Shown: piece by piece, positions 35,649 through 44,655 of the stretch | Layout: each line of letters starts with the position of its first letter | Position numbering within the stretch: the stretch's first letter is position 1 | Assembly: GCA_021785175.1 (NCBI GenBank) | Contig: JAJYGH010000094.1 | Coordinates: forward strand, 7,093 to 60,987 | Length of the DNA: 53,895 nucleotides | From: Chloroflexota bacterium | Lineage (GTDB): Bacteria; Chloroflexota; Limnocylindria; Limnocylindrales; CSP1-4 | Direction: 5' to 3' | The notes under the pieces: model-generated | The model's input: the letters and a program-made list of their open reading frames with translations, nothing else | Databases searched by the model: none | Told to the model about the DNA's origin: nothing | Program-made: the position numbers and the translations under genes

Positions 35649-36944
35649 ATGCCGGCCGACGACCGACCTCCCGCCGAGCGACGCGACGCCGTCGACGGAC
35701 CCGACGCGGACGATCGATCCGATCCCATCCTGGTTGCGGCGATCCGCGATGAGATCCTCCGGCACGGCCCGATCACGTTCGCGCGGTTCATGGAGCGCGC
35801 GCTGTACGAGCCGGGTCACGGGTACTACGTCGCGGCGCAGCCACGGCCCGGCCGGTCCGGCGACTTCCTCACTGCGCCGGAGGCCCACTGGCTCTTCGGC
35901 CGCACCGTCGCGCGGCAGGTCGCCGAGTGCTGGCAACGGCTCGGAGCGCCGCGGCCGTTCACCGTGCGCGAGTACGGGTCAGGCAGCGGCGCCCTTGCCG
36001 GCCCGATGCTCGCGGGCCTCCGGGACGAATTCCCCGACGCCCTCGCCGCGACGCGGTACGAGCCCGTCGAGACAAACGAGCACCGGTTGGCGGAGCTTCG
36101 GGCGCGGCTCGCGCGCGAGGGGCTCGATGGCCCGCTCTCACGACCGGAGCGGGCGCAGCCGGAGCGGGCGCGGCGGCCGGCGGTGCCGGCGCCCCCACGA
36201 CGGGCGCCGGCGCAGGGGCGGGCGGGGCACGGGCGCTTCACTGGCGTCGTCCTCGCGAACGAGTTCGTGGACGCGATGCCGGTCCACCGGGTCGAGCGGC
36301 GGGACGGCCGTCTCGTCGAGATCGGCGTGGGGTGGCGCGACGGCGCCTTCGTCGACGAGCCGATGCCGCCGTCGACGCCGGATCTCGAGGCGTATCTCGC
36401 GCGGGTCGGAGCGACGCTGGCGGAGGGCCAGCGCACGGAGGTCAACCTGGGGATCAGGCCCTGGCTCGCGCACGTTGCGGACGAGATGGCGCGCGGCTGG
36501 GTCTTCGTGATCGACTACGGGATGCAGGCGTCGGAGCTGCACTCGCGGCGGCGGGCCCGGGGGACGCTGAAGGCCGTCGCGGGACAGCGCGTGGCGGCTG
36601 ACCCGTACGCCGACGTGGGCCGGCAGGACCTCACAGCGCACGTCGACCTGACCGAGCTGGATCTCGCGGCGCGGGATGCCGGATTCCAGGTCGTCGGGCG
36701 CACAGCCCAGGGGCGGTTCCTCGTCGCGCTCGACCTCGGATCCCTGCTCGTCGATGCCCAGTCACACGCGCGGTCGGTCAACGAGGCGCTCGAGACCAGG
36801 TCGGCCGCGATGTGGCTGCTCGACCCGCGCCGGACCGGCGGGTTCGCCGTATCCGTCTTCGGGCGCGACGCCCCGGTGGAACCGCGACTGCGGGGGCTCG
36901 CGGAGCCGGCGAGCGACCCGGGAAGAGGCATGGCACCCGGCTGA
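35649..36944 (+). CDS. MidA/NDUFAF7-family SAM-dependent methyltransferase
   Basis: 431-aa class I methyltransferase of the COG1565 family. It has the family N-terminus ILRHGPITFARFMERALYEPGHGYY, RSGDFLTAPEAHWLFGRTVARQ, the SAM-binding TVREYGSGSGALAGPML, an acidic loop ATRYEPVETN, and LANEFVDAMPVHRV. The eukaryotic member NDUFAF7 dimethylates an Arg of the complex I 49-kDa subunit, the NuoD homologue, during assembly. Here the gene is convergent with nuoD, 89 bp away, which supports a complex I assembly role. An Arg/Pro/Ala-rich insert of about 35 residues (near 165-200) and a tail beyond the family core are additions. TACCCT seven bases before the ATG fits a leaderless mRNA. Confidence 0.9.
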   Translation: MPADDRPPAERRDAVDGPDADDRSDPILVAAIRDEILRHGPITFARFMERALYEPGHGYYVAAQPRPGRSGDFLTAPEAHWLFGRTVARQVAECWQRLGAPRPFTVREYGSGSGALAGPMLAGLRDEFPDALAATRYEPVETNEHRLAELRARLAREGLDGPLSRPERAQPERARRPAVPAPPRRAPAQGRAGHGRFTGVVLANEFVDAMPVHRVERRDGRLVEIGVGWRDGAFVDEPMPPSTPDLEAYLARVGATLAEGQRTEVNLGIRPWLAHVADEMARGWVFVIDYGMQASELHSRRRARGTLKAVAGQRVAADPYADVGRQDLTAHVDLTELDLAARDAGFQVVGRTAQGRFLVALDLGSLLVDAQSHARSVNEALETRSAAMWLLDPRRTGGFAVSVFGRDAPVEPRLRGLAEPASDPGRGMAPG

Positions 36945-36960
36945 CAGGATCCCGGCGACG

Positions 36961-36997
36961 GCCGATCGTCGCGGACCGATGGCGGTGGACGATCGGC
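36961..36997. terminator. Bidirectional hairpin between convergent MidA-type gene and nuoD
   Basis: GCCGATCGTC (36961-36970) and GACGATCGGC (36988-36997) are perfect inverted repeats with a 17-base loop. There is no T-tract, so intrinsic termination would be weak; position is the main support. Confidence 0.45.
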
Positions 36998-37033
36998 GGC
37001 TCACGCGGCGGCCGATGCCGCCACGTCGTCGGC

Positions 37034-38278
37034 CTACTTGTCGACGCCCCCCATGACGGGGTCGAGGCTCGCGAGCACGGCGATCGCGTCCTGGATCATG
37101 ACGTTCTCGGACAGCGGCTGGAGCGACTGGAGGTTGTTGAACGAGGGGTCGTGGATCCGCATCCGATACGGCCGGTTGGTGCCGTCGCTCATCGCGTAGC
37201 AGCCGTACAGCCCACGCGGACTCTCGATGGCAGCCCATGCGCGCCCGGGTCTCGGCGTGATCTTCCACGGCATCTTCGCCATCACCGGGCCGTCCGGCAT
37301 CTCGTTGATCACCTGGTCGATGATCCGGATGCTCTGCTTGATCTCGTCGACGCGGACGAGGTACCGCGCGTAGGTGTCGCCCTCCTCGCGCACGGGAACG
37401 TCGAACTCGAGCTCGGGGTAGATGCTGAACGGGTGGGCCCGGCGGACGTCGAACGGGACGCCCGTTGCCCGCAGGTTGGGACCCGTCATGTTGAGCGCGA
37501 GGGCGGTCTTTCCGTCGATCACCCCCAGACCCTTGGTGCGCTTGACCAGGATCTCGTTCTCGTTGATCAGCGTCGTGTTCGCCTCGACCTGCGCGAGCGC
37601 ATGGCTCATCCAGTCGGCAAGCCGGCTCAGGAACTCGGGGTTGAGGTCCCAGTTCACGCCGCCGACGCGGAAGTAGTTGAACAGGATCCGCTGCCCGGTC
37701 AGCGCGGCCAGCATCTCGACGATCTCGTCGCGCTCGATGAAGCTGTACAGGACCGGCGTGAGCCCGCCGATGTCGAGCGCCAGCCAGCCCATGTACAGGT
37801 TGTGGCTGTAGATGCGGTTCAGCTCGGCGACCAGGACGCGGATGAACTCTGCCCGTCGCGGGACACGGACGTCGAAGAGCTTCTCGAACGCCATCACCGG
37901 CGCCCACTCGTTGTGGAGCGCACTGATGTAGTCCAGCGGGTCGACCTGGCTGAGGCACATGTGGTAGTCGGACTGCTCGCAGATCTTCTCGACACCGCGA
38001 TGCAGGTACCCGATCACGGGGTCGAGGTCGACCACCGTCTCGCCGCGGATCTTGGCGACCACGCGCAACACCCCGTGCGTCGACGGGTGCTGCGGTCCGA
38101 GATTCAGCAGCATCTCGCCGTCCTCGAGGCTGTAGAACTCGGCTTCGCGCTCAGACCGCGGAGAGATGGGCGGGACGGCGTCCCAGATCGTGGCCGGACG
38201 TTCGACGGAGATCCCTGGATCGTCCGCCCATCCGGCCGTCTCCGACTGGCCGCCGCGCCGGGGCCCGGTCGCGGTCAT
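37034..38278 (-). CDS. nuoD: NADH-quinone oxidoreductase subunit D
   Basis: 414-aa 49-kDa-type subunit of complex I, part of the peripheral arm at the quinone site. After a 45-residue divergent N-terminus come [17 protein letters not shown], the loop [17 protein letters not shown] (HRG at 93-95), [62 protein letters not shown] and the C-terminal [13 protein letters not shown]. Arg94 of HRG is in the region where the mitochondrial homologue is methylated (positional inference). Its ATG overlaps the nuoB stop (ATGA). No nuoC separates it from nuoB, unlike the usual A-B-C-D order. Confidence 0.96.
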   Translation of the reverse strand: MTATGPRRGGQSETAGWADDPGISVERPATIWDAVPPISPRSEREAEFYSLEDGEMLLNLGPQHPSTHGVLRVVAKIRGETVVDLDPVIGYLHRGVEKICEQSDYHMCLSQVDPLDYISALHNEWAPVMAFEKLFDVRVPRRAEFIRVLVAELNRIYSHNLYMGWLALDIGGLTPVLYSFIERDEIVEMLAALTGQRILFNYFRVGGVNWDLNPEFLSRLADWMSHALAQVEANTTLINENEILVKRTKGLGVIDGKTALALNMTGPNLRATGVPFDVRRAHPFSIYPELEFDVPVREEGDTYARYLVRVDEIKQSIRIIDQVINEMPDGPVMAKMPWKITPRPGRAWAAIESPRGLYGCYAMSDGTNRPYRMRIHDPSFNNLQSLQPLSENVMIQDAIAVLASLDPVMGGVDK

Positions 38279-39036
38279 CGCGCACCCCCCGACACCGGCG
38301 ACCACTCCGGTTCGTGCCCGGGCTCGCCGCCCGACTCGTTCATGCCGTCCCACTTCCGCGGAGGCCGTGGTCCGACGGCGCGCTCGGCCCAGCGCCCGCG
38401 ACGGGCCACGATCAGCTGCTGGAGCTTCATCATCCCGTAGATGAGCCCCTCCGGCCGCGGCGGGCAGCCGGGCACGTAGACGTCGACGGGCATGATCCGG
38501 TCGATGCCCTGGACGACCGAGTAGGACCGCTTGTAGCGTCCGCCCGAGACCGTGCAGTCGCCCATCGCCACGCACCACTTCGGCTCCGGCATCTCCTCCC
38601 AGAGGCGGAGGAGAGGACCGGCCATCTTCGTCGTGAGGGTGCCCGCGACGATCAGCACGTCCGACTGCCGTGGGCTGGCCCGGAACGGGAACATGCTGAA
38701 GCGGTCCATGTCGTTCACCGACGTCGCGGCGGACATCATCTCGATGGCGCAGCACGCGAGGCCCGACAGCAGCGGCCAGAGACTGTTCACGCGCAGCAGG
38801 TCGAGCAGGATGTCCGAGCGGGCCGGGATCACGTCGAGCCTGCCCCAGCGCCCGTTGTCGCCCTGGATGCCGTCCGCCTCGAGTTCGTGCAGATGGGTGA
38901 TCGACGGCGGACGCCCACCACCGTACGCGGCGGGGTTGGACGACGACCAGAAGTCGTTGGGGACGACGATCGGCTCGGCGTCCGAGTCGGGCGGGGCGGC
39001 CGACGGCGTCGACGGACCGCGGGAAAGATCAGGCAT
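38275..39036 (-). CDS. nuoB: NADH-quinone oxidoreductase subunit B
   Basis: 253-aa PSST subunit, which holds the last Fe-S cluster (N2) before quinone. The cluster ligands are Cys95 and Cys96 ([10 protein letters not shown]), Cys161 (GDCTVSGG) and Cys191 ([10 protein letters not shown]). A 75-residue N-terminal extension, rich in Pro/Ser/Asp, is longer than in typical NuoB. The ATG at 39036 follows CGGAG by seven bases; an in-frame GTG at 39069 is less likely. It forms a two-gene unit with nuoD; nuoA, C and E-N are not in the window, so complex I genes must be split over the genome. Confidence 0.96.
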   Translation of the reverse strand: MPDLSRGPSTPSAAPPDSDAEPIVVPNDFWSSSNPAAYGGGRPPSITHLHELEADGIQGDNGRWGRLDVIPARSDILLDLLRVNSLWPLLSGLACCAIEMMSAATSVNDMDRFSMFPFRASPRQSDVLIVAGTLTTKMAGPLLRLWEEMPEPKWCVAMGDCTVSGGRYKRSYSVVQGIDRIMPVDVYVPGCPPRPEGLIYGMMKLQQLIVARRGRWAERAVGPRPPRKWDGMNESGGEPGHEPEWSPVSGGAR

Positions 39037-39256
39037 GGCGCTCCGGACTTTCGAGAGAACCGAGCCCACATATTGTCGCCCGATCGCGTCAGACGCGCTT
39101 CGGAGGCCGCCTCACGCCCTCTTGCACGACCGTTTCACTCGCACGACGGAGCACGAGAAGGCGCGCGGCGGCCCGGACAGCGCCCGACCGTCGTCTCGGC
39201 CGCATGCAATGGCGCGGCTGCGTGCTCGCCGCAGCCTCCTGCCCGAACGGCGTCGG

Positions 39257-40072
39257 CTACGGCACGATCTGGACGAGGCAGGTCGGGCCGCCGTCGGCGA
39301 GGTGGAACTCGCCGAGGTCCAGCTCGACGACAGTCTCCCCCGCCGCCCGCAGCATCTCCCCGGTCCGCGGGCAGCCCGTCGCCATGAAGACCCGTCCTCC
39401 GATCGCGAGCGCGTTCGCCCCGGGTGCCTCGTCGTCGGGGACGACGATCCGCTCGACCTCGCCGGCCGGCGCCGATCCCGGGGCGCGGTCGAGCGACGCG
39501 AACCCCGCCGCGGTGCCGACGAGCCGACGCGGGCCGACCGCCGTCACGGCGGTCGCGAGGTGCAGTCGGTCCGTCACGGGGCAGAGGAACGCTCGATACC
39601 CGAGCTCGGCCGCGACGAGGGCAAGCTGGCCGGCGCCGCAGACGTTCGTCCGGCCCGAGACCCCGATCGCGATACGGTCCCCGTACACGACGACGTCGCC
39701 CCCGTCGAGCGTGCCCGGCTCCTCGATCTCGACGAGCGCGGCGTCCGGGGCGAGGGGCTGGGCCGCGGCGACCACGGACGCGACCTCACCGCGACGCGCG
39801 GAGGCCCCCGGACGCGTGACGACGAGGGTCGCGGTCGGGCCGTCGGGCTGCCTCGCGCGGGGAAGGGCGAGCAGCACGTCGGAGACGAACGTCGCGTCGG
39901 GCAGCACGGGCTCGGGCGGCAGCCCAACCACGTCGAGGGCCGCGGCGCGGAGCGCGGAGACGAACGCCCGATGCTGCCGGATCGCTCGTTCGACGTCGAT
40001 GCGGTCGCGCTCGGGGTGTGCCGAGATCGCGTCGCAGAACGCGGCAGACGGCTCGCGCACGAGGACGTGCAC
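39257..40072 (-). CDS. Dimethylargininase (DDAH)-like amidinohydrolase
   Basis: 271-aa member of the DDAH branch of the arginine deiminase/amidinotransferase superfamily, which hydrolyses methylated arginines to citrulline and methylamines. Catalytic features are VLPDATFVSDVLLALP, the GTLDGGDVV block, the general-base His in VTDRLHLATAVTAVG, and the nucleophile Cys265 in DGGPTCLVQIVP at the C-terminus. The size matches bacterial DDAH. It is one base downstream of an ACT-domain gene, probably in one operon. It sits two genes from nuoBD and a putative protein-arginine methyltransferase. Confidence 0.88.
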   Translation of the reverse strand: MHVLVREPSAAFCDAISAHPERDRIDVERAIRQHRAFVSALRAAALDVVGLPPEPVLPDATFVSDVLLALPRARQPDGPTATLVVTRPGASARRGEVASVVAAAQPLAPDAALVEIEEPGTLDGGDVVVYGDRIAIGVSGRTNVCGAGQLALVAAELGYRAFLCPVTDRLHLATAVTAVGPRRLVGTAAGFASLDRAPGSAPAGEVERIVVPDDEAPGANALAIGGRVFMATGCPRTGEMLRAAGETVVELDLGEFHLADGGPTCLVQIVP

Positions 40073-40073
40073 G

Positions 40074-40457
40074 TCAGCCCTCCAGGACGGGCTTCGCCTT
40101 CTCCGGGTCGTCGACGACGAACGCGAACATCGCCCGGTCGCCCCAGCGACCGATGAACAGGTGCCCGTGCACGTTGACCCCCGCGTCGGCCAGCCGTCGC
40201 GCGATCGCCGCCATCCCGCCGGGCCTGTCGTCGACCTCCGCCAGCAGCGACTCGCCCTCGAAGTATGTGTAGCCGCCCTCGTCGAGCACGCGGCGCGCGA
40301 GGTCGTCGTCGGCCGTCGTCATGATCACGTGCCCGACGTCGCCGAGCCCGCCGCCGCCGATCGCGCGCAGGTCGACTCCGCGGTCGGCCAGCGCTTCCGC
40401 GAGCGCCGCGAGCGCCCCGGGCTCGTTCCGGAGTTGCACGATGAACTGCTGGGCCAT
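40074..40457 (-). CDS. Tandem ACT-domain protein
   Basis: 127 aa made of two ACT domains (about 1-60 and 65-127): FIVQLRNEPGALAALAEALADRGVDLRAI and LLAEVDDRPGGMAAIARRLADAGVNVHG are clear repeats of the ligand-binding helix and strand. ACT pairs usually bind amino acids and regulate a partner. There is no catalytic or DNA-binding domain. GGAGGGAG precedes the ATG. Its stop is one base from the start of the dimethylargininase gene, so it may regulate that enzyme by sensing arginine or a related amino acid (inference). Confidence 0.85.
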   Translation of the reverse strand: MAQQFIVQLRNEPGALAALAEALADRGVDLRAIGGGGLGDVGHVIMTTADDDLARRVLDEGGYTYFEGESLLAEVDDRPGGMAAIARRLADAGVNVHGHLFIGRWGDRAMFAFVVDDPEKAKPVLEG

Positions 40458-40574
40458 GGCTCCCTCCGCGGACTGTGGTCGCGCCCGGCCTGCGGCCCGG
40501 CGATCGGGGTGTGCGCGATTCTAGAGCCCGGCCGCAGCCGTCCGCACCTGCCGCGCGTCCCGTCGATCCCCTCG

Positions 40575-40580
40575 TATCCT
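40575..40580 (+). promoter_or_regulatory. -10 box of a leaderless promoter (gene at 40590)
   Basis: TATCCT ends nine bases before the ATG at 40590; the same hexamer and spacing occur before the small frame at 49080. Confidence 0.45.
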
Positions 40581-40589
40581 GTTTGGCGT

Positions 40590-43500
40590 ATGCAGGTCGT
40601 GGGGAGGGAGCTGGAACTCGGCCGCCTCGGAGCCGCGCTGGAGCGAGCCGCGGACGGACGTCTCTCGCGGGTCGCCGTGACGGGCACGACCGGGGCGGGG
40701 ATCACGACCCTGCTCACCGAGCTCGAGCGCCGGCTGGCCGGCGAGCCCCACGTCGTCGTCGCGCGCGGCGCCGCCGTCGCGCCGCTCTCCGGGCACCCAT
40801 ACGCCGCGCTCTCCGCCGCGCTCGAGCGCCCGATCGCGGCGCTCTCCGACGACCGGCTGGCGGAGGTGCTGGGCCCTGCGGCCGAGGAGTTCGCGCTCCT
40901 GCTGCCCGGGCTCGCGGATCGCATCCGGGCGATCGGTCCCGTCGAGGGGACGATGGCGTCCGGGCCGGACCAGCGCCGCGGTCGGTTCGTCGAGGCCGTC
41001 CTCGGCGTCCTCGGGCGGCTCGTGCCCGACGGCGTTGCTCTCCTCGTGCTCGACGATCTGCACTGGGCCGACCCCGGCACCCGCGCGTTCGTCGAGTTCA
41101 TGCTCGGTCTGGACGTCCAGCTGCCGATCTGCCTCGTCGTCTCGTACCACGGCGACGAGGTGGGCCGGCGCCACCCGCTCGGCCGGATCGCGCGGCGGCT
41201 CGCGTCGGACCCGTCCATCGAACGGATCGAGGTGCAGCCGTTCCGGCCCGACGAGCTCCTCCGGTTCATCGAGGCGGAGACGGGCGAGCGACCGTCGGCC
41301 GGGCTGCTCGCGGCGATCGTCGAGCGATCGAACGGCAACCCGATCGTGGCGGCCCAGCTCCTCGCCGTGCGCCGGATCGTGCCCGAGGCGCGCCTGTCCG
41401 ATTCGTTCGACGAGCTCGTCGAGTCCCGCCTCTCGCTGCTCGGCGCCGGCGCGGCGCGCTGGGTTCGAGTCCTCGCCGCGATGCGCCGTTGCGTCGATCC
41501 CCGCACGCTCGCCGGGATGCACACCGGCGACGGCGAGCTCTCCGAGCGGGCGCTCGACGAGGCGCTCGCAAGCGGGCTCGTCGAGCGGCGCGGGCACGAC
41601 GTCGCGATCGCCCAGGAGCTGTATGCCGAGGCTGTCGAGACGCTGCTCGACCCGGTCGGACGGCAATCGATCCACGCCGCGATCGCGGCGTGGCTTCCCG
41701 GCCCCCCCGACGAGCAGGCGTGGCACTGGGAGCAGGCGCTTCGGCTCGACCTCGCGCGCGCCGCCCACATCGCGGCCGGCCTCGCCGCGGAGGCCCTCGA
41801 TCCCGGCGGAACGTCGCTCGAGCACTATGTCCGCGCCCTCGAGCTCGATGCTCCCGGATGGCCCGAACCGTCCGCGTTGCCGTCCGTCGCCGGCGTGCCG
41901 GAATCCGGGCGTCGGGGGCACGGGAGCGCGCCTCGCGGAGAGGCGGACGCACGGCCGGAGCTGTTCCGCGGGCGGCCCTCGGGCATGGACCGGGCGGACC
42001 TTCTCGCCCGGGCCGCCGAGTCCGCCTTCGTCGACGGGTCGTTCCGTCGCGCCGCGTCGCTCGCAGCTCGGGCGATCGAGGCACGGTCGCAGCGCGCGGC
42101 GCTTTCGTCGATCGTCGCGCGCGGCCGCGAGGCCCGCGACCTCCACGCGCGGGAGCTCGGGTCGCTGTACGAACGGCTCGGCCGGTACCGCTGGGCGGCC
42201 GGCGAGATCGAGGCGGCCCTCTCCGCGTACGCGACCGGCGTCGACTCGGTCCCGCCCGGCTCGTCGCCCGAGCGTGCGCGCGTGCTCGGCGCGCTCGCCC
42301 AGGCGCTCATGCTCGAGGGCCGCTTCGACGAGAGCGCGTGGCTTTCGCGGCAGGCCATCGAGGCCGCCACTGGCGCGGGGCGCTCAGCCCTGGCCGAGCT
42401 CGGGCACGCGACGTGCACGCTGGGCGTCGACGAGGGGTACCTCGGGGACGTGGAGCGCGGCCTCGTGCTCCTCCGGCAGGCGGCGGCGATCGCGCGCGAG
42501 GCCGGCCGGCTCGACGATCTCATGCGGGCCTACGCGAACCAGACGACGCTGCTCGAGCTCGACGCGCGGCGGTCGGAGGCGCTCGCGATCGTCGACGAGG
42601 GGATCGCGGAGGCGCGCCGCTGGGGGCAGGAGGCGGTCTACGGGGCATTCCTCCGCGGGAACGGTGGCGACACGCTCTTCGTCCTGGGCCGTTGGGCAGA
42701 GGCCGAGGCGATGTGCCACCAGGCGCTCGAGTGGAGCCCGTCGGGGGTCGCCCGGTTCAACCCGCTCGTGTGGCTGACGAATGTCCGGGTCGAATCGGCG
42801 TCCGACGAGGAGGCCGCGCGTCTGCTTGGGCAGCTGCTGCTGCAGCAGGAATCCGTACCGGATTCGCAGTGGGCGGCCGAGGTCGAGCGAGCCACGGTCC
42901 ACTTCGCGTTGTGGCGCGAGGACGTGCAGGATGCGAGGCGTGCCGCCGAGCGCGGCTGGGCGCGCGTCCTGCGCGGCGATGACTGGGCGCAGGTGGCGAT
43001 CGCGGCATCGACGACGGTCGAAGCTGCGGCGGCCGTCGCGGACGAGGCGAGGGACCACCGCGACAGGGCGGCGGTCGTGGCGTCGCTCGCATGGGCCGAC
43101 GAGGTCCTGACCGAAGCGCGGCGCAGGGTCGACGCTGGCGGGATGCCGCCGTCGCTCGGGGCTCGGATCGAGGCGGAGCTGCATCTCGCGACGGCAGCGG
43201 CGCACCGGACCAGGATCGTGGGCACGCCGGACCCTGACGCCTGGGCCGACCTGGCGCAGCGGTGGGCGGCGGTGCCGAACCCGTACCGCACCGCGCACGC
43301 GCGGTGGCGCGAGGCGGAGGCCGTGCTGCGATCGAAGGCGGAGCGGCCGGGGCCGCGGTCGGACCGGATGCGTGCGAGGGATGCGATCGTGGAGGCGCTC
43401 CGGATCGCGCACGAGCTCGGGGCGCGTCCCCTGGCTCGCGAGCTCGAGCAGATGGCCCAGCGGGCCCGCGTCCCGCTTCCGGACGCGCTGGCCTCGACCT

Positions 43501-43883
43501 CCGAGACGATCGCGATGGCGGAGGCCGGCCGGAGTCCGGCCGCTGCGCCGCCGCGCGGATTGGCCGGTGCGGCCGATGGCGGCGGGCAGGCGAGGGCGCT
43601 GGTCTCGCGGCTGTCCGCTCAGCCGCCGGCGGCCGTCGACCCCTTCAACCTGAGCCCGCGCGAACGCGAGGTCCTCGCCGTGCTGACGGAGGGCCGGTCG
43701 AACCGGGAGATCGCGAAGCGGCTGTTCATCAGCGAACGGACCGTGGCGGTCCACGTCGGCAACATCCTCGCCAAGCTCGCAGTCGCCGGGCGCGTCGAGG
43801 CCGCCACCGTGGCCCTGCGGCTCGGGCTCGCGCCCGAGGCGCGGGCGGTGCCCTCGCCGAACCACTCAGGATGGAGACGATGA
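40590..43883 (+). CDS. Large LuxR-family (LAL) regulator with degenerate P-loop
   Basis: 1097 aa. An N-terminal AAA/STAND ATPase (about 1-330) is followed by a long helical TPR-like region (about 400-960) and a C-terminal LuxR helix-turn-helix (about 1025-1085, LSPREREVLAVLTEGRSNREIAKRLFISERTVAVHVGNIL). This is the LAL/MalT-like layout of signal-dependent activators. The Walker A reads TGTTGAGITTL: the essential Lys is Ile38, while Walker B (LLVLDDLHWADP) is intact, so ATP binding may be impaired. TATCCT nine bases before the ATG suggests a leaderless mRNA. The stop overlaps the AlaX start. Confidence 0.9.
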   Translation: MQVVGRELELGRLGAALERAADGRLSRVAVTGTTGAGITTLLTELERRLAGEPHVVVARGAAVAPLSGHPYAALSAALERPIAALSDDRLAEVLGPAAEEFALLLPGLADRIRAIGPVEGTMASGPDQRRGRFVEAVLGVLGRLVPDGVALLVLDDLHWADPGTRAFVEFMLGLDVQLPICLVVSYHGDEVGRRHPLGRIARRLASDPSIERIEVQPFRPDELLRFIEAETGERPSAGLLAAIVERSNGNPIVAAQLLAVRRIVPEARLSDSFDELVESRLSLLGAGAARWVRVLAAMRRCVDPRTLAGMHTGDGELSERALDEALASGLVERRGHDVAIAQELYAEAVETLLDPVGRQSIHAAIAAWLPGPPDEQAWHWEQALRLDLARAAHIAAGLAAEALDPGGTSLEHYVRALELDAPGWPEPSALPSVAGVPESGRRGHGSAPRGEADARPELFRGRPSGMDRADLLARAAESAFVDGSFRRAASLAARAIEARSQRAALSSIVARGREARDLHARELGSLYERLGRYRWAAGEIEAALSAYATGVDSVPPGSSPERARVLGALAQALMLEGRFDESAWLSRQAIEAATGAGRSALAELGHATCTLGVDEGYLGDVERGLVLLRQAAAIAREAGRLDDLMRAYANQTTLLELDARRSEALAIVDEGIAEARRWGQEAVYGAFLRGNGGDTLFVLGRWAEAEAMCHQALEWSPSGVARFNPLVWLTNVRVESASDEEAARLLGQLLLQQESVPDSQWAAEVERATVHFALWREDVQDARRAAERGWARVLRGDDWAQVAIAASTTVEAAAAVADEARDHRDRAAVVASLAWADEVLTEARRRVDAGGMPPSLGARIEAELHLATAAAHRTRIVGTPDPDAWADLAQRWAAVPNPYRTAHARWREAEAVLRSKAERPGPRSDRMRARDAIVEALRIAHELGARPLARELEQMAQRARVPLPDALASTSETIAMAEAGRSPAAAPPRGLAGAADGGGQARALVSRLSAQPPAAVDPFNLSPREREVLAVLTEGRSNREIAKRLFISERTVAVHVGNILAKLAVAGRVEAATVALRLGLAPEARAVPSPNHSGWRR

Positions 43884-44647
43884 CCGAGAGCATCAGCTAT
43901 CTCGACGCCTACGCCCGATCCTGCGAGGCGCTCGTCGAGCGCGCCGAGCCGTCGGACGGCAACCTCCTCGTGACCCTCGATCGCACGGTGTTCTACCCCG
44001 GTGGGGGCGGGCAGCCCGCCGACACCGGAACCCTGCTCGCCCTGGACCCCGTGTACGGCGGCCAGCGATGGCAGGTCGCGTCGGCGCGGAGGGCAGGCGA
44101 GGCGATCGCGCACGTGCTCGAGGGGACGGGTCCGGAGGACGGCCCGGAGCCGGGGACGCGCGTCCGTGTCGACATCGACTGGGAGCGCCGACACAGGCTC
44201 ATGCGGACGCACACGGCGCTCCACGCGCTGTGCGGCGTGGTCTGGCGCGACTACGGCGCGCAGGTGACGGGCGGGAACATGGAACCCGGTGCGGGTCGGA
44301 TGGACTTCGAGTTCGAGCGGATGTCGGGGGACCTCGTCGGCGAGATCGAGGCGAAGGTGAACGCGGAGCTCGCCGCCGGACGCGAGGTGCGGGTTCGGGT
44401 GCTGCCCCGCGACGAGGCGTTCGCGATCCCCGACCTCATCCGCACGAAGGTCAACCTGCTGCCGCCCGGCATCGAGGAGATCCGCACCATCGAGATCGTC
44501 GGCCTCGACCTGCAGGCCGACGGGGGTACGCACGTCGCGAACACGCGCGAGGTCGGGCGGATCCGCGTGACAGGCTACGAGTCGAAGGGCCGGATCAACA
44601 AGCGCATCCGGATCGAGGTGGTCGACGCGGACGGGATGCCGTCCTGA
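43880..44647 (+). CDS. Alanyl-tRNA editing protein (AlaX family)
   Basis: 255-aa free-standing editing protein homologous to the C-terminal half of the AlaRS editing region; it hydrolyses Ser- or Gly-mischarged tRNA-Ala. Features are VTLDRTVFYPGGGGQPADTG, the metal-binding HxxxH in MRTHTALHALCG, ADGGTHVANTREVGRI, and a final KGRINKRIRIEV. In AlaRS the third ligand is the Cys of CGGTH; here it is Asp (DGGTH), a variant that I believe occurs in some AlaX proteins. The ATG at 43880 overlaps the regulator stop (ATGA); an ATG at 43871 is in frame and possible. Confidence 0.9.
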   Translation: MTESISYLDAYARSCEALVERAEPSDGNLLVTLDRTVFYPGGGGQPADTGTLLALDPVYGGQRWQVASARRAGEAIAHVLEGTGPEDGPEPGTRVRVDIDWERRHRLMRTHTALHALCGVVWRDYGAQVTGGNMEPGAGRMDFEFERMSGDLVGEIEAKVNAELAAGREVRVRVLPRDEAFAIPDLIRTKVNLLPPGIEEIRTIEIVGLDLQADGGTHVANTREVGRIRVTGYESKGRINKRIRIEVVDADGMPS

Positions 44648-44655
44648 CGGCGGCC

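Noticed and set aside
43880-44647. AlaX as inactive because Cys of CGGTH is Asp
   Set aside because: The HxxxH ligands and overall motif order are intact, and DGGTH appears to be a natural variant in free-standing AlaX proteins, so loss of function is not supported.
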